In this document: positions 25,468 to 32,659 of the stretch, in pieces
Position numbering within the stretch: the first letter of the stretch is position 1
How the letters are laid out: the number at the start of each line of letters is the position of its first letter
Assembly (NCBI GenBank): GCA_016717345.1
Contig: JADKFR010000009.1
Location: 1 to 64,000 of the forward strand
Direction: 5' to 3'
DNA length: 64,000 nt
Source: Propionibacteriaceae bacterium
Lineage (GTDB): Bacteria; Actinomycetota; Actinomycetes; Propionibacteriales; Propionibacteriaceae
Notes under the pieces: model-generated
What the model was told of the DNA's origin: nothing
The model's input: only the letters and a program-made list of their open reading frames with translations
Database searches by the model: none
Program-made: the position numbers and the translations under genes

Positions 25468-26524
25468 CCGGCCTGAGGGTGGCGGCTGCCGTCGGGCCCC
25501 GTGGTGTCGACCTGGACGTCACCGGCCCTGCCGGGTCTGTCACTGCGGTCGTCGGGGCGAACGGGGCCGGCAAGACCAGCCTGTTGCACCTGGTGGCCGG
25601 GCTGTTGCGTCCCACGTCAGGGTCGGTGTGGATCGGCGAGCGGGAAGTATCCGGGCCCGGCAAGCTGCTGCCACCGCACCGGCGCCGGGTCGCCATGCTC
25701 ACCCAACGGACGGCCCTCTTCCCGCACCTGGACGTCCTGGCGAACGTGGCCTTCGGCCCGCGGGCGGCCGGAGCCTCGAAGGAACTCGCGAACACCAGGG
25801 CCCTGGCCGAACTCGACGCCGTCGGGTGCGTCGGGTTCGCCACCCGGCGGTCCCGCGAGCTGTCGGGGGGTCAGGCCCAGCGAGTTGCCATCGCGCGAGC
25901 CCTGGCCACCGATCCCGAGGTCGTGCTCCTCGACGAGCCGATGGCCGGGCTCGACGTGGGGTCGCCTCCGAGGTCCGGCACGCGCTGGCGCAACGGCTGC
26001 GGGGTCGCACCGCGTTGCTGGTCACCCACGAGGTCCTGGACATGTGGTCCATCGCCGACCGGGTCGCCGTGCTGGCCGAGGGCCGGCTCGTCGAAACCGG
26101 CCCGACCGCCGAACTGCTCACCCGTCCCACCAGCGCCTTCCTGGCCCAGCTGTGCGGGACCAACCTGATTTCGGGCACCGGGATCGAGCCCGGGGCGCTT
26201 CGCGTCGTCCCAGGGCTGGTGTTGCACGGCCTGTCCGACCCCGATCAGCCGTTGAGGCTCGGCGACCCGGGGCTGGCGAGCATTCATCCCAGCGCGGTGA
26301 GCATCCACCTCACGGCCCCGGGAGGCAGCCCGCGCAACGTGATGGAGGCCACCGTGGCCGGGATCGAACCCCGCGGCGACGTGGTGCGGGTCCGTCTCGT
26401 GGTCGTGGGGCAACCCCTCACCGCTGACCTCACGCCCCAGTCGGTGGTGGAACTCGGGCTGCGCCCCGGCCTGCCGGTGCGGGCGGCGGTGAAGGCCACC
26501 CAGGTGCGCCTGTACGGCCGCTAG
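25464..26524 (+). pseudogene. modC: molybdate ABC transporter ATPase, frameshifted
   Basis: The gene encodes the ATPase that drives molybdate uptake, but it is split over two frames. Frame one (from 25464) has Walker A GANGAGKTS, the signature LSGGQAQRVAIARAL and Walker B VVLLDEP. Then, at a GGGG run at 25958-25961, the coding sense moves to a second frame, which carries the H-loop LLVTHEV and a C-terminal TOBE domain ending at 26524. Adding one G restores LDVGVASEVRHALAQRL and a product of about 353 residues. Without it the protein would end at 26168 after 234 residues, without an H-loop. A base lost in a homopolymer during sequencing is the simplest cause, since the rest is intact. Confidence 0.85.
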
Positions 26525-26545
26525 AGTGGGCCGCTCGGAGGTGCC

Positions 26546-27034
26546 ATGGAGCTCAGCAGGGTCATCACAGTGTCGGATCGCAGCGCCGCGGGCCTCCGGC
26601 CGGACCTCTCCGGGCCCGCGTTGGCCGAGCTGATCCGGGCCGCTGGTTACGACGTTGAGATCCGGCTGGTGGCCGACGGTTCGGAGTCCGTCCGCGAGGC
26701 CCTGCGGGCTGCGCTGGACGAAGGCGCCCGGCTGATCGTGACCACCGGCGGGACGGGCGTCGGCCCCCGGGATCGCACGCCGGAAGCGACCGCCGCCGTG
26801 ATCGATCGAGAGTTGCCCGGCCTGGCCGAGGCGATCCGGGCTGAGGGCCGGCGTCACTCCCCGCACGCGGCGTTGAGTCGCGGCGTGGCCGGCGTGGTCG
26901 ATCCGTCCCCGGGAAGTCCCGGGGCGCTGATCGTGAACCTGCCGGGCAGCCCGGCGGCGGTGCGGGACGGGGCCGAGGTCCTCCTGCCCGTTGCCCGGCA
27001 CGCCCTGGCGCAACTCTCCGGGGCCGACCACTGA
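26546..27034 (+). CDS. moaB: MoaB/MogA-family molybdopterin adenylyltransferase
   Basis: This 162-residue cytoplasmic protein activates molybdopterin by adenylation before metal insertion. The signature TTGGTGVGPRDRTPEAT and the later NLPGSP are present, as is the start ITVSDRSAAG. GGAGG lies before the ATG. The stop overlaps the ATG of moaE. A second copy of this domain occurs fused to a P450 at 42.2-43.8 kb, so the window holds two. Confidence 0.92.
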   Translation: MELSRVITVSDRSAAGLRPDLSGPALAELIRAAGYDVEIRLVADGSESVREALRAALDEGARLIVTTGGTGVGPRDRTPEATAAVIDRELPGLAEAIRAEGRRHSPHAALSRGVAGVVDPSPGSPGALIVNLPGSPAAVRDGAEVLLPVARHALAQLSGADH

Positions 27035-27468
27035 TGAGCGGCATCCGGCTCGCGCAGGTCACCGACGAACCGATCGACCCGGGCCACCTGCTTGCTCTGG
27101 TGTCGCGACCCGAGGCGGGGGCCGTCACCCTGTTCGTCGGCGTCGTCCGGGACCACGACCCTCAGGCCGCCGGCGACGTCGTGGCCTTGGACTACACCTG
27201 CCACCCCAGCGCCCCCCAGCGGATCGGTGAGATCGTGGAGGACGTGCTCGCCACCGACGACCCGCAGGGTCACTGCGCGGTGGCCGCCGTCCACCGGATC
27301 GGTCACCTGGAAGTGGGTGACAACGCGTTCGTGGTCGCGGTGTCGGCTCCTCACCGGCGCCTCGCGTTTGCGGTCTGCGAGCGGGTCGTGGAGCAGGTCA
27401 AGCAGCAGCTCCCGATCTGGAAGCAACAGTTCGAAGCGGACGGGAGCTACCGCTGGTCAGGGCTGTGA
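27034..27468 (+). CDS. moaE: molybdopterin synthase large subunit
   Basis: MoaE is the catalytic subunit of molybdopterin synthase. It takes sulfur from the C-terminal thiocarboxylate of MoaD and puts it into precursor Z. The 144-residue protein shows FVGVVRDHD, the HRIGHLEVGD motif and, near the end, VEQVKQQLPIWKQQ with the lysines of the active site. It overlaps moaB by one base at the start and runs 22 bases into the opposing moaC gene at the end. Confidence 0.93.
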   Translation: MSGIRLAQVTDEPIDPGHLLALVSRPEAGAVTLFVGVVRDHDPQAAGDVVALDYTCHPSAPQRIGEIVEDVLATDDPQGHCAVAAVHRIGHLEVGDNAFVVAVSAPHRRLAFAVCERVVEQVKQQLPIWKQQFEADGSYRWSGL

Positions 27469-27950
27469 CCAGGCTCGGGTCGCCGCCAGTCGCCGGAGCG
27501 TCCGCCTGATTTGGCCACCAGCCGAACCACGGCGATCTCCACGGCCTTGTCCAGGCCCTTGACCATGTCCACGACCGCCAGCGCCGCCACCGAGGCGCAG
27601 GTGAGCGCCTCCATCTCCACGCCGGTGCGATCCGCGGCCCGCACGGTGGCGCTGATGTGGACGCCGTCGTCGACGACGGCCAGCTCGACCTCGACGGCGT
27701 GTACCCCGATCACGTGGGCCAGCGGCAGCAGGTCGGGGGTTCGCTTGGCCGCCGCGATCCCGGCGATCCGGGCGACCGCCAGGACGTCCCCCTTGGGCAC
27801 GGTCTGGTCCCTCAGGTGGGTGACGACCTGCGGCGGGCAGCGCACGAGGGCTTCGGCGGTGGCCGTGCGCACCGTCACCGGCTTGCCGGAAACGTCGACC
27901 ATCCGGGCCCGCCCCGCCTGGTCCAGATGGGTGAAGGGCTGGTCGGTCAC
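27447..27950 (-). CDS. moaC: cyclic pyranopterin monophosphate synthase
   Basis: MoaC closes the cyclic phosphate ring of cyclic pyranopterin monophosphate after MoaA has acted on GTP. The 167-residue protein shows MVDVSGK, LPLAHVIGV (usual PLCHP/H region) and EMEALTCASVAALAVVDMVK. The start is the GTG at 27950, with GGAGG just upstream, overlapping the moeB stop (GTGA). A longer reading from 28013 would add unrelated residues. The proline- and arginine-rich tail overlaps moaE on the other strand. Confidence 0.92.
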   Translation of the reverse strand: MTDQPFTHLDQAGRARMVDVSGKPVTVRTATAEALVRCPPQVVTHLRDQTVPKGDVLAVARIAGIAAAKRTPDLLPLAHVIGVHAVEVELAVVDDGVHISATVRAADRTGVEMEALTCASVAALAVVDMVKGLDKAVEIAVVRLVAKSGGRSGDWRRPEPGHSPDQR

Positions 27951-28735
27951 GGCTGCCTCCTGGGGCTGAGCGGGATCTCGGCCACGGTGGCCGTCATCGA
28001 ATCCAGGTACCACACCCGGCCGAAGAGAGTGTCCCCGGCACCGGTGATCAGCTTGATGGCCTCAGTGGCCATCAGGGCCCCCACCTGCCCACAGAGCGCG
28101 CCGAGCACCCCCACCTGCGCGGCGGTGACCCACGTGGAGGGCGCCGGCGCTTCCGGGTGAAGGTCCCGCAGGGTGATCCCGGGCACCGGCCCGTCCGGGG
28201 TGAGCGGACGGCTCCAGAAGACGCTCGCCTGAGCGCGGGTGACCCGCACGGCACCCCACACCACCGGGAGGCCGAGGGCGGCACAGGTGTCGGAGATCAG
28301 ATAGCGCGTGGGGTAGTTGTCGACCGCGTCGATCACGAGGTCGTAGCCGGCCAGGACGTCGGCGGCATTGTCCCCGTCCAGCCGAAGCCGGTGCGGGACC
28401 AGCCGCACCCCCGGATCCAGCTCGGCCAGCCGGGCGGTTGCGCTGTCCGCCTTGGGCGTCCCGATCCCGCCGGTGCCATGGAGGATCTGGCGCTGGAGAT
28501 TGACCACCTCGACGTCGTCGGCGTCGACCACCCCGAGCGTGCCGACGCCGGCAGCCGCCAGGTAGAGCAGCGCCGGACAGCCCAGGCCGCCGGCCCCCAC
28601 GACGCACACCCGGGCCGCCCGCAGCCGGCGTTGCGCGGTCTCGCCGAGCTCCGGGACGGGCAGGTGGCGGGCGAACCGTTCCCGATCGGACGCCGAGAGC
28701 GTGGGCCCGGGTTCGACCAACGGGCTCAACTTCAT
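27947..28735 (-). CDS. moeB: ThiF/MoeB-family adenylyltransferase
   Basis: This E1-like enzyme activates the C-terminal glycine of MoaD with ATP so that it can be sulfurated. The 262-residue protein has the ATP-binding VVGAGGLGCPALLYLAAAGVG, DADDVEVVNLQRQILH and the active region DNYPTRYLISD. No rhodanese domain is attached and the CxxC zinc pairs of many MoeB proteins are not obvious. The start at 28735 overlaps the mobA stop (ATGA). Confidence 0.88.
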   Translation of the reverse strand: MKLSPLVEPGPTLSASDRERFARHLPVPELGETAQRRLRAARVCVVGAGGLGCPALLYLAAAGVGTLGVVDADDVEVVNLQRQILHGTGGIGTPKADSATARLAELDPGVRLVPHRLRLDGDNAADVLAGYDLVIDAVDNYPTRYLISDTCAALGLPVVWGAVRVTRAQASVFWSRPLTPDGPVPGITLRDLHPEAPAPSTWVTAAQVGVLGALCGQVGALMATEAIKLITGAGDTLFGRVWYLDSMTATVAEIPLSPRRQP

Positions 28736-29331
28736 GAGTGCCCTTTCAGGGTGGCGGCCCACCGGGCGGCGTCCGCCGGGGTGTCGACGTCCTCGACGCA
28801 CCCTTCGGGGGCCGTGATACCGAGCAGGTGCAACGGCCCAAGGAGCCGGTACATGGCCGTCAGCGGAGGGTCGCCCCGGTCGGACAGACGGTCAGCCAGA
28901 GCGTGCGTGCGGTAGCAGCCGAGCAGCCACTGCCGCCGTCCGTCGCCGTCCAGCAGGCAGACCCCGTCGTGGTCCGGGCCGGGCTCAGCCTGGAGCAACT
29001 CCCGCACGCCCGTCTCGGCGCCCGGCAGGTCACAGGCCAGCAGCAGCGTCCAAGGGGAATGCTCGGCCAGTGCGGCGAACCCGGCTTCCACCCCGGCCAC
29101 CGGTCCCCCGAAGGCCGGCTCCTCCCGGGTGCGCAGCACGCCGTCCGGCACCTGCACCTCACCGACGACGACCACCCGCCTGGCGGAAACCACCGCTGCC
29201 AGAGCGATGTCCAGCAGACGCCGGCCCCCCACGCGCAACTCCGGCTTGCTGGGGGCGCCCAACCTCGAGCCGCGACCACCCGCCAGCACGATCGCGTCGA
29301 ACACGCCGATCACAGGTACCCCGATGATCAC
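28732..29331 (-). CDS. mobA: molybdenum cofactor guanylyltransferase
   Basis: MobA joins GMP to the molybdenum cofactor to make the bis-MGD form that NarG needs. The N-terminal nucleotide site is LAGGRGSRLG, with the following PSKPEL as the usual lysine-containing segment. LLLACDLPGAE is the metal site. I chose the GTG at 29331, which overlaps the moeA stop (GTGA) behind GGTGAGG and gives 199 residues. A GTG at 29313 is also possible. Longer readings are shadows of moeA. Confidence 0.87.
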   Translation of the reverse strand: MIIGVPVIGVFDAIVLAGGRGSRLGAPSKPELRVGGRRLLDIALAAVVSARRVVVVGEVQVPDGVLRTREEPAFGGPVAGVEAGFAALAEHSPWTLLLACDLPGAETGVRELLQAEPGPDHDGVCLLDGDGRRQWLLGCYRTHALADRLSDRGDPPLTAMYRLLGPLHLLGITAPEGCVEDVDTPADAARWAATLKGHS

Positions 29332-30554
29332 AGGAACCTCACCGGTACCCGCTCTCCCGGGACCACCTCGGTGGCGTCCTCGGGAACCATCGCGTACCCG
29401 TCGGCCACAGCCAGGGCTGAGACGAGGTGCGAGCCGGAACCGAGGGCGTGGGCGGGTGCGGCGAACAGGACGCCGTCGGTGGAGGTGCTGAGCCGCACCG
29501 GCACCAGTTGGCGGCGTCCCTCCGGCGAGCTCCAGCCGGACTGCGCGACGGCCGTCAGCCAGGGCCTCGGCGGACGGCCCAGCATCGTGTCGAGCAGCGG
29601 CGCCACGAAGACCTCGCAGCTGAGGAGGGCCGAGACCGGGTTGCCCGGCAGCGAAACGACCGGGGTACCTCCGGGCCAGACCGCCCAGCCCTGCGGCTTT
29701 CCCGGCTGGACCCGAACGTGCCTGAAGACCCCGTGGGCGTGTTCGCTGAGCACATCGCGGACGACGTCGTACGCGCCCACGCTGGCGCCGCCGGTGAGCA
29801 CCACCAGGTCGCTGTCCGTGGCGGCAGCGTCCAGCCACGCGATGAGCGCCTCCGGGGAGTCGCCGACCAGATCCGCGCGGCCCACCCGGGCGCCGTGGCG
29901 CTGCAGCGAACCGGACACGGTGACCGAGTTCGACTCGTAGATCTGGCCGCGCTTCAGCGCCGAGCCGTCGCGCACCAGTTCGTCGCCGGTCGCGCACACC
30001 GCCACCACCGGAGGCCGCCGGACGGGCACCCGGGTCATCCCGGCCGCAGCCAGGGCACCGGCCAGTCCGGGGGTCACCTGGGTACCAGGGTCGGCCAGGT
30101 GGGCTCCGGCAGCGATGTCCTCGCCGGCCCGGCGGACGTGGGCACCCACCCGGGCGGGAACCCGTCCCACCAGGATGGATTCGCCGACAGCCTGCGTGTC
30201 CTCCACCGGCACGACCGTGTCAGCGAAGCCGGGCAACGCCGCGCCGGTCATGATCCGCACGCACTCCCCTGGACCGGCGGCGGGGTCGGCAGCGCTCCCG
30301 GCCGGCACGTCACCCACCACAGCCAGTCGCGCCGGCACCACCCGGACATCGGCGAACCGCACCGCATACCCGTCCATCGCCGAGTTGTCGAACACCGGGA
30401 TACTGACCGGACTCGTGGCCGTCCGGGCCAACACCCGGCCCACCGCGTCGGCCAGCGAAACCTCCACCATCTCCTGGTCGAGCCGGACCAGTGCCAGGAG
30501 TTCGTCCAGGTACTGCTCAACGGTCAGCAACTCACGCACGCCTGACTCCTTCAT
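29328..30554 (-). CDS. moeA: molybdopterin molybdenumtransferase
   Basis: This 408-residue enzyme inserts molybdate into adenylated molybdopterin. The motifs FDNSAMDGYAVR, MTGAALP, the MoaB-like core VVLTGGASVGAYD and SLPGNPVSAL are all present. The C-terminal beta-barrel ends at VPVRFL. The annotated ATG lies 23 bases inside the upstream regulator gene. A GTG at 30539 is an alternative start. The gene heads a block of four overlapping cofactor genes. Confidence 0.93.
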   Translation of the reverse strand: MKESGVRELLTVEQYLDELLALVRLDQEMVEVSLADAVGRVLARTATSPVSIPVFDNSAMDGYAVRFADVRVVPARLAVVGDVPAGSAADPAAGPGECVRIMTGAALPGFADTVVPVEDTQAVGESILVGRVPARVGAHVRRAGEDIAAGAHLADPGTQVTPGLAGALAAAGMTRVPVRRPPVVAVCATGDELVRDGSALKRGQIYESNSVTVSGSLQRHGARVGRADLVGDSPEALIAWLDAAATDSDLVVLTGGASVGAYDVVRDVLSEHAHGVFRHVRVQPGKPQGWAVWPGGTPVVSLPGNPVSALLSCEVFVAPLLDTMLGRPPRPWLTAVAQSGWSSPEGRRQLVPVRLSTSTDGVLFAAPAHALGSGSHLVSALAVADGYAMVPEDATEVVPGERVPVRFL

Positions 30555-31191
30555 CGGCCCGGGCCAGGCGCAACAGGCACAGTGACGGCTCGGCCCACGG
30601 CTCGATCGAGACGGCTGACCAGGGCTGGCCTGGGCCCAGCAAACCCCGCACCAGGCCCAGGTGCAACTGGCACACCACCTGTGGGTTGTCGCTGGCGAGT
30701 TGCCCGTAGGGGCACGGGGTGAGCTCGACGACCGGACCGGGGCGCTCAGCCAGCCGGGGCGCGTAACCCAGATCGGTCATCGCCGCCACCAGGACCTCCA
30801 GCGGCTCGCGCCCCGGCTCCGCCGTTTCCAATTCCTCTCGCAGGCTGACGCCCCACGCCCGTCCGGCCTCCTCGGCACGCGCGGAGCGATCCTCAAGTCC
30901 GCCGGCGAAGTGCTGCACCATCGCGTAGGCCAGATCCCGGTAATGGCTCTCCCGGTGAGGGTGCGCGGCGCTGTAGAGAACCTTCGGGCGTCCGGGCTGT
31001 TCTCGCTGTTCCACCTCGCGCACCACCAGTCCGGAGGCAGCCAGCGCGTCGAGGTGAAAGCGGGTGGTGTTGGGATGCAGGCCGACGGAAGCTGCGACGT
31101 CGGCAACCGGGACCGGCTCGGCGACATTACGCAGATGGTTCAGGACCTCGGCGCGCGTGGGACCCAGGCGAGGCTCGCGGGGCGCGCTCAT
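30532..31191 (-). CDS. winged-helix regulator with a cysteine-containing C-terminal domain
   Basis: The 219-residue protein begins with an ArsR/MarR-like winged helix (VPVADVAASVGLHPNTTRFHLDALAASGL) followed by a wing with GRPKVLY. The C-terminal half has CPYGQLASDNPQVVCQLH and a further Cys in SLCLLRL, a spacing that recalls SufR-type iron-sulfur regulators. It leads the minus-strand cofactor operon and diverges from moaA. I infer that it controls the molybdenum/nitrate genes in response to oxygen, redox state or iron-sulfur status. A GAGGGGGA site stands before the ATG. The ligand is unproven. Confidence 0.78.
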   Translation of the reverse strand: MSAPREPRLGPTRAEVLNHLRNVAEPVPVADVAASVGLHPNTTRFHLDALAASGLVVREVEQREQPGRPKVLYSAAHPHRESHYRDLAYAMVQHFAGGLEDRSARAEEAGRAWGVSLREELETAEPGREPLEVLVAAMTDLGYAPRLAERPGPVVELTPCPYGQLASDNPQVVCQLHLGLVRGLLGPGQPWSAVSIEPWAEPSLCLLRLARADEGVRRA

Positions 31192-31320
31192 CGCTCCCCC
31201 TCTCGTGTCGCGTCGGATGACCCATGATCCCCCACGACCCGCCGAGTTTGCACTAGAAAATCGTATCTATCCCGGTTACCGTGGCCCCAGACCGTCAAGC
31301 CCGCGGCGTTGGGAGCCGAG
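31192..31320. promoter_or_regulatory. divergent control region, regulator/moaA
   Basis: This 129-base gap separates the regulator from moaA. It contains an AT-rich patch (31245-31270, TTTGCACTAGAAAATCGTATC and following bases) that stands out from the GC-rich surroundings and includes TTGCAC and TATCTAT. It must hold the promoters of both operons and probably the regulator's own site. No strong palindrome was found. Confidence 0.45.
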
Positions 31321-32355
31321 TTGTCGACCGCAATCCTGCCTCAGGCGTCGCTTCTGGACGCCCACGGACGGGTCGCCCGCGACCTCAGGGTCTCCCTGAC
31401 CGACCGCTGCAACCTGCGCTGCAGCTATTGCATGCCGGCAGAAGGCCTTGCCTGGCTCCCTGCCCCGCAGGTGCTCACCGACGCTGAGGTGATCCGGCTG
31501 ATCACGGTGGCGGTGGCCTGGTTGGGCGTCCGCAAGGTGCGATTCACCGGAGGCGAGCCGCTCCTGCGGCCGGGGCTGGCCGGCATCATCGGGGCCGCCA
31601 AGGTGTTGCGCACCGATCAGGGCACGCCGCCCGAGCTCTCGCTGACGACCAACGGCGTCGGGCTGGACCGGCGGATCGACGAACTGGCCGATGCCGGCCT
31701 GGACCGGGTGAATATCTCCTTGGATTCGCTGGACCGCGAACGCTACGCGTCCCTGGCGCGCCGGGACAGGTTGTCGGACGTCCTGCGCAGCCTGGCCGCG
31801 GTGGAGGCCGCCGGCCTGCGTCCCATCAAGGTCAATACGGTGGTGATGCGCGGGGTGAATGAGGCCGACGTGGTGGCCCTGGCCGAGTTCTGCCTGGCCA
31901 GGGGCTACCGGCTCCGCTTCATCGAGCAGATGCCGCTGGGGCCCCGGCACGGCTGGGATCGCAGCCGGATGGTCCCAGCCGGCGAAATCCTGGCGATGCT
32001 GGAGGCGCGCTTCCGCCTCACCCCGGCGGCCCAACGCGGTTCGGCCCCGGCACAGGAGTGGCTGGTGTCAGCCGCCGACGGCCATCCAGCGGGGAGGATC
32101 GGCGTGATCGCCTCGGTGACGGCGCCGTTCTGTGCCGCCTGCGACCGCACCCGGCTCACCGCTGACGGCCAGGTGCGCAACTGCTTGTTCAGCCATACCG
32201 AGACCGACCTGCGCACCGCGTTGCGAGCCGGAGCGCTGGACGACGACCTCGCCGAACTGTGGCTGGGGACCCATCGGGACAAGGCCGCAGGGCACGGCAT
32301 CGGAACGGCGGGGTTCCAGCAGCCGGCGCGGACCATGAGTTCCATCGGGGGCTGA
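31321..32355 (+). CDS. moaA: GTP 3',8-cyclase (radical SAM)
   Basis: MoaA starts cofactor synthesis by rearranging GTP. The 344-residue protein has the radical-SAM motif CNLRCSYC, the GGEPLLR region, and the second cluster in CAACDRTRLTADGQVRNC. It ends in SSIGG, the double glycine known to be needed in MoaA. I chose the TTG at 31321, six bases after a GGGAG site. The TTG at 31309 is less well placed. moaD begins directly after the stop codon. Confidence 0.93.
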   Translation: MSTAILPQASLLDAHGRVARDLRVSLTDRCNLRCSYCMPAEGLAWLPAPQVLTDAEVIRLITVAVAWLGVRKVRFTGGEPLLRPGLAGIIGAAKVLRTDQGTPPELSLTTNGVGLDRRIDELADAGLDRVNISLDSLDRERYASLARRDRLSDVLRSLAAVEAAGLRPIKVNTVVMRGVNEADVVALAEFCLARGYRLRFIEQMPLGPRHGWDRSRMVPAGEILAMLEARFRLTPAAQRGSAPAQEWLVSAADGHPAGRIGVIASVTAPFCAACDRTRLTADGQVRNCLFSHTETDLRTALRAGALDDDLAELWLGTHRDKAAGHGIGTAGFQQPARTMSSIGG

Positions 32356-32595
32356 ATGCAGATCAGGTACTACGCCGGGGCCGCGGATGCGGCCGGAACC
32401 GCCAGCGACCACCTTGAGGCCGGCGACCTCACCGCCGCTGAACTGGTGGCACGTCTGGGACAGCGCGATCAGGGGCTGGCCGACGTCCTGGCCTGCTGCT
32501 CGGTGCTGGTCGACGGCAGCCCGGTACGCGACGACGATCAGCGCATTCCGGAACAGGCCCGGGTGGACTTCCTGCCCCCCTTCGCGGGCGGCTGA
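32356..32595 (+). CDS. moaD: molybdopterin synthase small subunit
   Basis: This is a 79-residue ubiquitin-like sulfur carrier. It ends in PPFAGG, whose last glycine is turned into a thiocarboxylate by MoeB and used by MoaE. It starts on the base after the moaA stop. The narG gene follows 64 bases later, so moaA-moaD and nar may be partly co-transcribed. Confidence 0.92.
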   Translation: MQIRYYAGAADAAGTASDHLEAGDLTAAELVARLGQRDQGLADVLACCSVLVDGSPVRDDDQRIPEQARVDFLPPFAGG

Positions 32596-32648
32596 AACAC
32601 CGAAAGCCAGTTCTCACCAAAACTTCGTTTCTTCGTCGCGTTCGTGGT

Positions 32649-32654
32649 TAGCAT
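32649..32654 (+). promoter_or_regulatory. -10 element before narG
   Basis: TAGCAT lies five bases before the narG ATG at 32660, with no ribosome binding site, giving a leaderless-type start. Upstream, AAAC-TTC-GTTT (32620-32630) is a small inverted repeat in the -35 area that could belong to a regulator site. Confidence 0.4.
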
Positions 32655-32659
32655 GAGCC

